Part shown: positions 52,163 through 59,884 of the stretch, piece after piece
Layout: every line of letters begins with the position of its first letter
How positions within the stretch are numbered: the first letter of the stretch is position 1
DNA from: Rhodospirillales bacterium
Lineage (GTDB): Bacteria; Pseudomonadota; Alphaproteobacteria; Micavibrionales; Micavibrionaceae
Assembly: GCA_020638295.1 (NCBI GenBank)
Contig: JACKIU010000001.1
Location: 248,001 to 312,000 of the forward strand
Reading direction: 5' to 3'
DNA length: 64,000 bases
Notes under the pieces: model-generated
The model's database searches: none
The model's input: the letters and a program-made list of their open reading frames with translations, nothing else
Told to the model about the DNA's origin: nothing
Program-made: the position numbers and the translations under genes

Positions 52163-52933
52163 GTGGAAGATATTAAACAAAAATTCTTTTTTGACGTGAA
52201 TATCTTTGATGAATACGGAAATATTGAATCCGAACTCATCGAGGATGAAGAACCACCCGTTCCTGTTTTTAGTGAGGCCGAGTTAGAAGCGGCCAAGAAG
52301 GCGGCTTTTAAAAACGGTCACGAACAGGCCACGGTTGAGGCCAAAAACAGCCGGGCTCAAAATCTGGCGAGCGTTCTGGAGGCCCTGTCGAAAGATATGG
52401 CGACTCTTTTCGCTCAGGAAGCCGCGCGGGCAAAACTTTATGAACATGAAGCCGTTGCCCTGACCCGGCATGTGTTTGAAAAATTATTTCCTTACTATGC
52501 TAAAGAAGCCGGTTTTGGTGAGTTAACAGGCGCCCTTGAGCACGTGTTGGAAACACATGCGCGTCAAAGCCTCATTCTGATGAGGGTTGCACCGGACATG
52601 GTTGAAGGCGTTGAGACGTTTTTGCAAAGGCTCCAGTCACAAAATCCGGAGTTTCGTTTTACGGTGAGGGGGGACGATACTTTGCAAGGACATGCCTGCG
52701 CCCTGTCATGGGAGGATGGTGGGGCTTTACACAACAATGACGCGATGGCCGCAGAAATTCTGGGCATTCTTCGGGAGGGAACGCAAGACGGGCTTGCAGG
52801 AGAAAACGCAAACCGTCATGATGGTGGGGATAGCGTGCGTGATGAGGTGGCGTTACTGGCGGCTTCTTATGACGCGGAAGTGCCGGATAAGAATTCTGAG
52901 CATCCTGATTTAAAGGAGAAACCCGATGAGTGA
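52163..52933 (+). CDS. fliH: FliH-like flagellar export regulator
   Basis: This protein of about 256 residues sits in the FliH slot between fliG and fliN. The GTG at 52163 follows CAGGAACAC; an ATG at 52148 would add five residues. It has a Glu-rich N-terminal part, a long helix (AKKAAFKNGHEQATVEAKNS, about 55-120), and a C-terminal FliH-like region (ALEHVLETHARQSLILMRVA) that would bind the FliI ATPase, which is not in the window. FliH sequences are poorly conserved, so the call rests on position and helical pattern. It overlaps fliN by 8 bp. Confidence 0.78.
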   Translation: MEDIKQKFFFDVNIFDEYGNIESELIEDEEPPVPVFSEAELEAAKKAAFKNGHEQATVEAKNSRAQNLASVLEALSKDMATLFAQEAARAKLYEHEAVALTRHVFEKLFPYYAKEAGFGELTGALEHVLETHARQSLILMRVAPDMVEGVETFLQRLQSQNPEFRFTVRGDDTLQGHACALSWEDGGALHNNDAMAAEILGILREGTQDGLAGENANRHDGGDSVRDEVALLAASYDAEVPDKNSEHPDLKEKPDE

Positions 52934-53339
52934 TGAAGACGATCAAGCAACAGGCGAAGGCGGCGGCAATACACAGTCTGCCATCGACGATATTTTTGAC
53001 GATGCGCCGGGTGGGATGAATTTAAATGAGATTTCTGCGGCTGAAGGTGCGGAGGCTAAGAGAGGTAACGAATACGAGATCGGCGAACCGATGGCCAGCG
53101 ATGTCACCGCGATTTACGATATCCCGGTGCAAATTTCCGCCGTGCTCGGGCGTTCGACGATGCAGGTCAGTCAGTTGCTGAAACTTGGACGGGGTGCGGT
53201 TGTGGAGCTTGACCGTAAAGTTGGTGAAGCCATCGATATCTACGTCAACAACCGTCTAGTTGCGCGCGGTGAGGTTGTGGTGGTTGAAGACAAGCTCGGC
53301 GTAACGATGACCGAGATTGTAAAGTCTGATCGTGCATAA
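52926..53339 (+). CDS. fliN: Flagellar motor switch protein FliN
   Basis: This 137-residue C-ring protein has an acidic N-terminal linker and a C-terminal SpoA domain (about 60-137): YDIPVQISAVLGRSTMQVSQ, then LLKLGRGAVVELDRKVGEAI and VNNRLVARGEVVVVEDKLGV. The C-terminal EVVVVEDKLGVTMTEIV strand is diagnostic. It completes the fliG-fliM-fliN switch encoded in this window. It is co-translated with fliH and precedes motA by 15 bp. Confidence 0.95.
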   Translation: MSDEDDQATGEGGGNTQSAIDDIFDDAPGGMNLNEISAAEGAEAKRGNEYEIGEPMASDVTAIYDIPVQISAVLGRSTMQVSQLLKLGRGAVVELDRKVGEAIDIYVNNRLVARGEVVVVEDKLGVTMTEIVKSDRA

Positions 53340-53354
53340 AAACAGGATGTATAA

Positions 53355-54206
53355 ATGAGTGATGCAGCAGCCCAGGACGAGAAAACCACCGATGCCGGTC
53401 CGATGCCGGTGGTCAGTGTGCCGCGCCACACCTCCAGCGTTGATTTAGCGACAATTTTAGGGCTGATTTTCACCTTTGGCCTGATTATTGCCGCGATTGC
53501 GATTGGCGACAGTAACGCTAACTTTGTCGAAGTGCGCTCGTTGATGATTGTGATTTTGGGGACGTTGACAGCGACGGCCGTTTCCTACACGCCCGAAGAG
53601 CTTTCCCGCTCCGGTTTTATTTTTACGCATTCGATTTTCATTCATAAGTGGAATCCGACGGCGATGGCATCCAACCTTGTGGCGCTGGCGGTGATTGCCA
53701 AGAAAAAAGGGGTTTTGGCGCTTTCCGGGTATGAAGGTGAAATGAACAAGAATGCGTTTCTCAACCGCTCTTTTCAGATGGTGATTGACGGCTTCCCGGC
53801 CGATGATATCGAATTTCTGTTGACGCAGGAACTGGATGCAGAGTTTGAACGGCACAAGCGCTCGGCCAGCATGACGCGGCGCGCCTCCGAAATCGCCCCG
53901 GCGATGGGGTTGATCGGGACGTTGATCGGGCTGGTGATGATGCTGGCCGATCTGGAGAATCCGGAAACGATCGGTCCGGCGATGGCTGTGGCACTGCTGA
54001 CAACATTTTACGGGGCCATTCTGGGCACCATTGTCATGGCGCCGCTGGCGGTGAAGCTTGAAAAGCGTTCGACCGATGAAACGCTGATTAAAAAACTGAT
54101 CAAAATTGCTGCGGTATCGATTGCCAAGCAGGAAAATCCGCGTAAGCTTGAAATGCTGTTGAATTCCGAATTGCCGCCGTCCAAGCGCATTCGTTTTTTT
54201 GATTAA
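53355..54206 (+). CDS. motA: MotA-type stator proton channel subunit
   Basis: This 283-residue inner-membrane protein has four helices: LATILGLIFTFGLIIAAIAI, LMIVILGTLTATAVSYTPEE, then APAMGLIGTLIGLVMMLADL and VALLTTFYGAILGTIVMAPL, with the large cytoplasmic loop between helices 2 and 3 that contacts FliG (EFERHKRSASMTRRASEIAP). It resembles the PomA/MotA group and would need a MotB partner for ion flow; none is encoded in this window. It lies between fliN and an unrelated hydrolase, in the usual alphaproteobacterial place. Confidence 0.9.
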   Translation: MSDAAAQDEKTTDAGPMPVVSVPRHTSSVDLATILGLIFTFGLIIAAIAIGDSNANFVEVRSLMIVILGTLTATAVSYTPEELSRSGFIFTHSIFIHKWNPTAMASNLVALAVIAKKKGVLALSGYEGEMNKNAFLNRSFQMVIDGFPADDIEFLLTQELDAEFERHKRSASMTRRASEIAPAMGLIGTLIGLVMMLADLENPETIGPAMAVALLTTFYGAILGTIVMAPLAVKLEKRSTDETLIKKLIKIAAVSIAKQENPRKLEMLLNSELPPSKRIRFFD

Positions 54207-54211
54207 GCTTG

Positions 54212-55063
54212 ATGTCCTTGCACAGTAAACGTGATTTGAAAAGACCGCTCGCGCGTTCGTTGGCTTTCGTGATTTTTACCGTCCTTGTTGTTTATTTTTC
54301 ACTCGTCGCCGTTTTGTATGTGAAGCAGCGCGATTTTATTTATTTTCCCGATAAAACCGTGCCGAACAAGGCTCTCGTCAATTCTGAGGGGGCTTCCAGA
54401 GATATCGAGGTACAGACCGAAGACGGGCTGCGCCTGCATGGCTGGTTTATTGAATCGGCCAGAACCGGAATGCCGGTGATTGTGTTTTTTCACGGCAACA
54501 CGGGCAATATGAGTAACAGGTTGCATAAGATCTCAGATTATCTTGATGCCGGTTACGGCGTGTTAATGGCCGAGTATCGCGGTTATGGCGGCAATCCCGG
54601 TTTGCCCGGTGAAACGGGTTTGTATCACGATGCGGCGGCGTATTTTAAATGGCTGAACGAGGCGGGTTACGCCGACCGTGATCTTATCCTTTACGGAGAA
54701 TCACTGGGCAGCGGCGTCGCGGTGGAAATGGCGATGCGTCACGACGATGTGAAAGCCCTTATCCTTGAAACCCCCTATGCGCGCCTATCTGATCCGGCCC
54801 GAAAAACCTATTTCTTTATTCCGTTTATCCATAATCTGATGCATGACCGTTATGAATCCATTGAAAAAATTCACAGCGTCAAAGCCCCAAAACTGTTTAT
54901 CATCGCGGGACGAGATGAAGTTTTAGGCTCGCAGACGGGGTTGAATCTTTATAAGGCAGCGCCTGAGCCAAAGACGTTGAAAATATTCGAGCAGGCCCTT
55001 CACAATACAGCATATCAGCATGGGGCCGGTTCGCATGTCCTGCTTTTTCTTTCGACCTTGTAA
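54212..55063 (+). CDS. Alpha/beta hydrolase, BEM46-like
   Basis: This 283-residue protein has an N-terminal membrane helix (SLAFVIFTVLVVYFSLVAVL) and the BEM46-like hydrolase fold: GWFIESARTGMPVIVFFHGN (oxyanion/beta-strand), the nucleophile elbow ILYGESLGSGVAVEM (Ser at about 166), and the catalytic Asp and His in GRDEVLGSQTG and FEQALHNTAYQHGAG. Substrate unknown. Start at the ATG at 54212; a TTG codon one earlier is in frame. It lies five bases after motA and may simply be carried in the flagellar operon. Confidence 0.85.
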   Translation: MSLHSKRDLKRPLARSLAFVIFTVLVVYFSLVAVLYVKQRDFIYFPDKTVPNKALVNSEGASRDIEVQTEDGLRLHGWFIESARTGMPVIVFFHGNTGNMSNRLHKISDYLDAGYGVLMAEYRGYGGNPGLPGETGLYHDAAAYFKWLNEAGYADRDLILYGESLGSGVAVEMAMRHDDVKALILETPYARLSDPARKTYFFIPFIHNLMHDRYESIEKIHSVKAPKLFIIAGRDEVLGSQTGLNLYKAAPEPKTLKIFEQALHNTAYQHGAGSHVLLFLSTL

Positions 55064-55132
55064 GAGGGACTTGTTCACGCGTCACCGCGTGGTATTGTTA
55101 TAGTTCTATGCGTTCACCGGGAGTTACATTGC

Positions 55133-56548
55133 ATGCGTTTAATGATCATCGGACAACTGGACGGGTATATTTCTCAGGCTGGGAAAATCGCCCTGCAAAA
55201 AGGCGCGAAGGTTATCCACTGTGAAGATACCGAGCAGGCGGTTGGCGCTTTGCTGAATGGCAAGGGCGCGGATCTGGCGATGGTCGATGTGAAGCAAAAG
55301 ATCCGTGAGTTTATCGACCGGCTGGAGGCCGAGCGTATTCACATGCCGGTGATTGCCTGCGGGATCGGCACGGATGCCCGCGCTGCCGTAAAAGCAATTG
55401 AACAGGGCGCAAAAGAATATGTGCCTCTGCCCCCGGATGCGGAATTGATCGCCGCCGTGCTGGCGGCGGTGACGCAGGAACAGAGCAACATGATTGCCGA
55501 CGATCCGTCAATGCAGGCGGTGGTCAAGCTGGCCGACAAGATAGCACCATCGGAAGCCACCGTGCTGATTACGGGTGAATCCGGGACCGGTAAAGAGGTG
55601 ATGAGCCAATATATTCACAATAAATCCAAGCGCGCTTCGGGTCCGTTTATCGCAGTGAACTGCGCGGCGATTCCGGAGAATTTGCTGGAGAGCGAGCTGT
55701 TCGGCCATGAAAAAGGCGCCTTTACCGGTGCGACCGGTCGGCGGATCGGGAAATTTGAAGAGGCGCATGCGGGGACCTTGCTGCTGGACGAGATTTCCGA
55801 GATGCATCCTTTGTTGCAGGCCAAGCTCTTGCGCGCGATTCAGGAGCGCGAGGTCACCCGTGTCGGCTCGAACGATGCGGTGAAGGTCGATGTGCGCATT
55901 CTGGCGACCTCGAACCGCGATCTGGAAAAATCGGTTGAGAAAGGCGAGTTTCGTGAGGATCTTTATTTCCGGCTGAATGTGGTGAATATCGCCCTGCCCC
56001 CGTTGCGGGAGCGGCCCAACGATATTGTCCGGCTGGGACAGTTTTTCGCCGATAAATATGCCGCTGCCAACGGCATGGGCAAAAAGGTTTTATCGGCACC
56101 GGCCAAGGCGAAGCTCACGGCCTATGGCTGGAGGGGGAATATCCGCGAGCTGGAAAATACCATGCACCGGGCGATTTTGATTTCAGTCGAAGACGAGCTG
56201 GAGGCCGAGGCTATTCATCTCGCCGATGGGGTTTTTCAAAATAAGAATGCCCCCTCACCCTCCCAGCCCGCTTCGCGGACTGGGTCCCCCCCTCTCCCCG
56301 TGGGAGAGGGTGCCGAACGCAGTGAGGCGGGTGAGGGAATTCAAAATCCCGGTGGGGTGGAAAGCCTTGTAGGCCGCACGATTGCCGAGGTCGAGCGCGA
56401 TATGATTATCAATACGCTGGAACATTGTCTGGGCAACCGCACCCACGCGGCGAATATTTTGGGCATCTCCATCCGCACTTTGCGCAATAAGCTCAATGCC
56501 TATAAAGACGACGGCATTGATGTGCCGACCAGCGCAAGCGGGGGTTAA
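55133..56548 (+). CDS. flbD: Sigma-54-dependent flagellar activator FlbD, with an in-frame repeat
   Basis: This 471-residue FlbD-type NtrC-family activator has a divergent receiver (about 1-115), an AAA+ domain with Walker A GESGTGKEV (about 148), the sigma-54-contact loop GAFTGATG (about 195), Walker B LLLDEISEM and the Arg finger FREDLYFRLNV. Its C-terminal helix-turn-helix AANILGISIRTLRNKLNAY is typical. The linker (about 372-404) contains a Pro/Ser/Gly run encoded by a GC-rich palindromic repeat (56252-56337). FlbD activates sigma-54 flagellar promoters and is gated by FliX, encoded at 34529 here. GGGAG lies before the ATG. Confidence 0.93.
   Translation: MRLMIIGQLDGYISQAGKIALQKGAKVIHCEDTEQAVGALLNGKGADLAMVDVKQKIREFIDRLEAERIHMPVIACGIGTDARAAVKAIEQGAKEYVPLPPDAELIAAVLAAVTQEQSNMIADDPSMQAVVKLADKIAPSEATVLITGESGTGKEVMSQYIHNKSKRASGPFIAVNCAAIPENLLESELFGHEKGAFTGATGRRIGKFEEAHAGTLLLDEISEMHPLLQAKLLRAIQEREVTRVGSNDAVKVDVRILATSNRDLEKSVEKGEFREDLYFRLNVVNIALPPLRERPNDIVRLGQFFADKYAAANGMGKKVLSAPAKAKLTAYGWRGNIRELENTMHRAILISVEDELEAEAIHLADGVFQNKNAPSPSQPASRTGSPPLPVGEGAERSEAGEGIQNPGGVESLVGRTIAEVERDMIINTLEHCLGNRTHAANILGISIRTLRNKLNAYKDDGIDVPTSASGG
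56252..56337. repeat. GC-rich palindromic repeat inside flbD
   Basis: An imperfect palindrome of about 86 bp has outer arms ccctcaccctccc and gggtgaggg, with inner ones cagcccgcttcgcggactggg and ctctccccgtgggagag. It is of the widely dispersed alphaproteobacterial type ccctcacc...ggtgaggg. The reading frame stays open through it and encodes about 29 residues between the AAA+ and DNA-binding domains. Confidence 0.8.
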
Positions 56549-56625
56549 CCAAAACATCTAATTTGACTTATGTAAATATATTTGCTAGTTTATCCGTATA
56601 TTTAACAAAACACAGGAGCTTCTCC

Positions 56626-56838
56626 GTGCCTTCAGAAAAAACGCCCGAAAGTGCTTTTGAAAAAACTTATAGAGAGACCTACCACTTCACTAGAAAGTTT
56701 AGGGGTGCAGCGGATACGTTTGCGCGCCCGGGACAACTCGTACTGCGAGATAAATGGCAAGGTCTAAGAGATGGCATCAAAAAACGTCTGGGACTATCTG
56801 ACCGTTGCAATAACAACCGACCAGAAAACCAGCCCTAA
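56626..56838 (+). CDS. Small basic protein, unknown
   Basis: This frame of about 70 codons starts at a GTG preceded by CAGGAGCTTCTCC (AGGAG, 8-bp spacing). The product MPSEKTPESAFEKTYRETYH, then FARPGQLVLRDKWQGLRDGI is basic and helical, with no recognised family. It lies between flbD and the nfeD-like gene, and its end almost meets the nfeD end on the other strand. Coding is probable but not certain. Confidence 0.5.
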   Translation: MPSEKTPESAFEKTYRETYHFTRKFRGAADTFARPGQLVLRDKWQGLRDGIKKRLGLSDRCNNNRPENQP

Positions 56839-56839
56839 T

Positions 56840-57304
56840 TTAAACCACTTCGACCTGAAGGATGGTGCCGTCAACGGCGGTGACGCGGATTTTTGCACCG
56901 GCTTCAAGATCGATTGCGCATTCGACTTTCCAGATGGAATCATCGACTTTGACCTTGCCGAAGCCGTTGGTGATGGGTTCGGCCAGCGTGAAGGTGCGCC
57001 CGACATACTGGTCGCCGCGTTTATTGAGGTTAGGTTGGTCCGATTTTATGGCGTCGGGGTTGTTCTTTTTATACACCCGCCAGCCGACCGCGCCGACCAC
57101 CGAGAGCAGCGCCCAGATGGAGAATTGCAGTTGCCATGCCATGTCCGGGGTGATGAGGACAAGCACGCCCATGATGACGGCGGAGACGCCGATCCACAGG
57201 AAGAAGAAGCTCATCGAGAGAATTTCGAGGATAAAGAACACCCCGGCCAGCACCAGCCAATGCCAATAAACGATTTCTTCGAGGTTATAGCCAAATAATT
57301 CCAT
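56840..57304 (-). CDS. NfeD-like membrane protein
   Basis: This is a 154-residue protein started at the ATG at 57304, with AGAGGAAAAA upstream. The N-terminal half has hydrophobic helices (WHWLVLAGVFFILEILSMSF, LWIGVSAVIMGVLVLI, FSIWALLSVVGAVGW). The C-terminal OB-fold (about 95-154: YVGRTFTLAEPITNGFGKVK, VDGTILQVEVV) is typical of the short NfeD form. NfeD proteins pair with SPFH proteins, and the SPFH gene is encoded 430 bp upstream on the same strand, with a GIY-YIG gene and repeats between. Confidence 0.88.
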   Translation of the reverse strand: MELFGYNLEEIVYWHWLVLAGVFFILEILSMSFFFLWIGVSAVIMGVLVLITPDMAWQLQFSIWALLSVVGAVGWRVYKKNNPDAIKSDQPNLNKRGDQYVGRTFTLAEPITNGFGKVKVDDSIWKVECAIDLEAGAKIRVTAVDGTILQVEVV

Positions 57305-57324
57305 GATATTTTTTCCTCTCTTTC

Positions 57325-57377
57325 GTAACCCCGTATTTACTGCGGGGTCCATATGGATCCCGAATCTTCGTCCGGAA
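57325..57377. repeat. Palindromic repeat (copy D, shortened)
   Basis: It starts gtaaccccg and holds the first hairpin of the 76-bp family (accccgtatttactgcggggt), then a degenerate second part (atcccgaatcttcgtccggaat). It is about 53 bp, so internally shorter than copies A and B. Confidence 0.65.
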
Positions 57378-57391
57378 TTTCTATTGCAATG

Positions 57392-57688
57392 CTAGTTATT
57401 CCATTTTCGTTTTACATCTTCGTATAAGTCATACCAGTTTGGGGGGCTTTTTTCGATCAATTCGATTTTCCACTGGCGTTTCCATTTTTTGAGCAAGCGT
57501 TCGCGATGAGCGGCCTGATCTATATCTTCATGAATTTCGTAGTAAACAAGTTGGGCACGCCCGTGCTGCTTTGTAAAGCCGTCTGCCAAGCCTTGTCTGT
57601 GTTCCTCTATGCGTTTCATAAGGTTTGTTGTTAGACCTGTGTAAAGCGTTCCGTATCTTTTGTTGGCTAAAATATAGACAAAAACCAT
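57392..57688 (-). CDS. GIY-YIG nuclease-family protein
   Basis: This 98-residue protein is one GIY-YIG domain of the UPF0213/YhbQ type. It has the motif MVFVYILANKRYGTLYTGLT at the start (the GIY-YIG positions read VYILAN ... LYTGLT), the Arg in MKRIEEHRQGL and a C-terminal WKRQWKIELIEKSPPNWYDL. Related enzymes cut or bind branched DNA or act in repair; the role of this group is not firmly known. It sits among palindromic repeat copies, in the style of a passenger gene, between nfeD and the SPFH gene. Confidence 0.85.
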   Translation of the reverse strand: MVFVYILANKRYGTLYTGLTTNLMKRIEEHRQGLADGFTKQHGRAQLVYYEIHEDIDQAAHRERLLKKWKRQWKIELIEKSPPNWYDLYEDVKRKWNN

Positions 57689-57693
57689 AATGG

Positions 57694-57721
57694 TATGGGC
57701 CCCGGCTTTCGCCGGGGTTTC
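57694..57721. repeat. Palindromic repeat (copy E, second half only)
   Basis: The 28-bp segment tatgggccccggctttcgcc, then ggggtttc matches the second hairpin and right end of the 76-bp family. The first half is absent. Confidence 0.6.
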
Positions 57722-57730
57722 TGTTATGTG

Positions 57731-58654
57731 TTATGCTGCTTTTTTATCATCTTTGCCAAAAAGTTCCTTTGAAATTTCCGCAACGCCGCCCAGAGCGCCG
57801 ATGACGGCGGAGGCTTCGAGCGGCATGAAGAGAATTTTCTGGTTTGGCGAGGCAGCGAACTTGCCGAGCGCGCCGACGTAATCCTGGGCGACGAAGTAGT
57901 TGATCGCGCGCGGATCACCTTTTGCGATGGCTTCGGAGACCATGCGCGTGGCGTTGGCTTCGGCCTCGGCGGAACGTTCGCGGGCTTCGGCGTCGCGGAA
58001 GGCGGCTTCGCGGCGGCCTTCGGCCTCGAGAATTGCGGCCTGTTTTTCCCCTTCGGCGCGTTCGATTTCAGACTGGCGGAACCCTTGGGCCTCGAGAATC
58101 GTGGCGCGCTTATCGCGTTCGGCCTTCATCTGGCGGGCCATGGAATCAACCAGATCGCGCGGCGGGGTGATGTCTTTGATCTCGATCCGCGTGACCTTAA
58201 TGCCCCACGGCTCGGTCGCTTCATCGACGATGGAGAGCAGGCGGGCGTTAATGGCGTCGCGTTCAGAAAGGAGTTCGTCGAGATCCATCGAGCCCATCAC
58301 CGTCCGTATATTTGTGGTGGTGAGGTTGAGCGTGGCGCGTTCCATGTCGCGGACTTCGTAAGCGGCGCGGGCGGCATTGAGAACCTGATAAAAAACCACG
58401 CCGTCAACCTGTACGACTGCGTTGTCTTTAGTGATAACTTCCTGGGAGGGCACATCCAGAACCGTTTCCATCATATTCATTTTCGCGCCGATCGCATCGA
58501 CGAAGGGCACAATGAAATGCAAGCCCGGTTCCATGGTGTGGGTGTATTTACCGAAGCGTTCGACGGTGAATTCATACCCTTGCGGGACGGATTTGATTCC
58601 CTTAAAGACCAGCAAGACGCATAGGCCGACAAAGACAATGACAAAGGTTTCCAT
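57731..58654 (-). CDS. SPFH-domain protein (stomatin/QmcA-like)
   Basis: This 307-residue membrane-anchored protein has an N-terminal helix (TFVIVFVGLCVLLVFKGIKS), the SPFH domain (VPQGYEFTVERFGKYTHTME, PGLHFIVPFVDAIGAKMNMM, VFYQVLNAARAAYEVRDMER) and a long Ala/Glu coiled coil (about 190-255: SEIERAEGEKQAAILEAEGR). It resembles QmcA/stomatin-like proteins that make large membrane assemblies with NfeD. Its nfeD-like partner is downstream on the same strand, though separated by a GIY-YIG gene and repeats. Confidence 0.9.
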   Translation of the reverse strand: METFVIVFVGLCVLLVFKGIKSVPQGYEFTVERFGKYTHTMEPGLHFIVPFVDAIGAKMNMMETVLDVPSQEVITKDNAVVQVDGVVFYQVLNAARAAYEVRDMERATLNLTTTNIRTVMGSMDLDELLSERDAINARLLSIVDEATEPWGIKVTRIEIKDITPPRDLVDSMARQMKAERDKRATILEAQGFRQSEIERAEGEKQAAILEAEGRREAAFRDAEARERSAEAEANATRMVSEAIAKGDPRAINYFVAQDYVGALGKFAASPNQKILFMPLEASAVIGALGGVAEISKELFGKDDKKAA

Positions 58655-58744
58655 GAGTAAACTTCCTTTAAAGATTCAAAACTTTTCGTAAGGAATCATG
58701 GCCGATTCATAAAGGCATGGCAAGCACCGAAGTTTTTTCAGACC

Positions 58745-58819
58745 GTAACCCCGCTGAAAACCGGGGCCTATACAAAACTTGTGGAAAAACTGAATGGGCC
58801 CGGGTCAAGCCTGGGTTTC
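58745..58819. repeat. Palindromic repeat (copy C)
   Basis: It starts gtaaccccg and ends ctgggtttc over 75 bp, with hairpins ccccgctgaaaaccgggg and gcccgggtcaagcctgggt. It is one base shorter than copies A and B. It lies upstream of the SPFH gene. Confidence 0.78.
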
Positions 58820-58932
58820 TTTCTATATGTTAATTCGTCTTATTAAGGTTTTATTAAGGTTTAAACTTCATAATAGGAACACGAAAAAGGTCCAAAAGAA
58901 CGGCCATATAATAGAGAATAATAAAGGTGTGA

Positions 58933-59767
58933 ATGATGTCTGAAGAAGACAGCAAGCTTGAACAGCTCAGTGCGGCGGCGAAAAATGCCGGTCAGGCCGT
59001 TGTTGAGACACTCAAAGATGATGAAAGCGAGGGGCGATCGTTCAAACCGTTGTTGACGGCGCAGAGTCGGCTGTCGATAAATTAACCAACACATTGAATA
59101 ATGCGGCCCTAGGCATCAAATCTCTGACAAAAGATGATCTAACAGCTGAGAACATCGCAAAATCGCGCAAGAGAAAGGTCCGGATGCGGTCGTTGAAGCG
59201 ATAAAAGCTGCCGGATATTTTTCTCTTTAAAGGTCCAACACAGATTGCCGCCATGCTCGCTGGCGATAACGGGCGAGCAAACTGGCCGATGTTATCAGCG
59301 GTAAGGCTAAACCCGATGAGAAATCGCAGGCTCAGAGCGGTCTTGATCTCATGGCTATTTTAAGCGGTGATTTTAGCAGCCTTCCTCAATGAAAGATAAG
59401 GCTGTTAGCTCCATTGATGGTTTAAAAACCTACTCAGCGGTGGTATTGGCGAAAGCTTGCGGGATGGTGGCCTGATTTTGATATCCCCAGCATCACCGGC
59501 ATGCTCGACAGTTTTAAGCAAAGCGCATTAGCCCTTTTGACAGTTTTCGGTTCGGGTAACACCATAGAAAGTAATGGGCAAGAAATGTTAGCCGATACGG
59601 CTAACGATTCTCAGACTCCGCCATCACGAAAATCTGGCGCGGGGCTTGACGGTGCGCAGCGCCCAGCGGGCGATTTTGATCGGGTTGCATCGACATCTGC
59701 CCCCCAAGCAGCACCACATCAAGTGGCCAGCAACGAACATCAGCCTCCAGAAGGTCCTGCCGTTTAG
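58933..59767 (+). pseudogene. Frame-broken gene, family unknown
   Basis: The interval reads as one gene only if the frame is corrected about seven times, near 59032, 59160, 59220, 59271, 59387, 59431 and 59472. Six of these look like single-base losses, and the one near 59220 like a two-base loss or one-base gain. No in-frame stop remains inside the corrected frame, and each piece keeps sensible coding content: MSEEDSKLEQLSAAAKNAGQ, AIVQTVVDGAESAVDKLTNT, GPTQIAAMLAGDNG, ASKLADVISGKAKPDEKSQA, MKDKAVSSIDGLKTY, and the end DFDIPSITGMLDSFKQSAL to PPEGPAV. The product would be about 277 helical residues. No family was recognised. A cluster of indels without nonsense changes may mean decay or assembly error. 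Confidence 0.6.
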
Positions 59768-59884
59768 TAACTTTCCCCTTTCATTTGCCTTAATTTCCTC
59801 ACGCAGATACAATGTAAAGATGTTCTTGTCTTTGTGCGTTCGCATGAAGGCGGTTTTTCGTATTTTATAAAGTCTTAAGCGTTC

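Noticed and set aside
56771..57298. Long forward frame across nfeD
   Set aside because: Antisense to a well-supported NfeD gene, with low-complexity content and no ribosome site.
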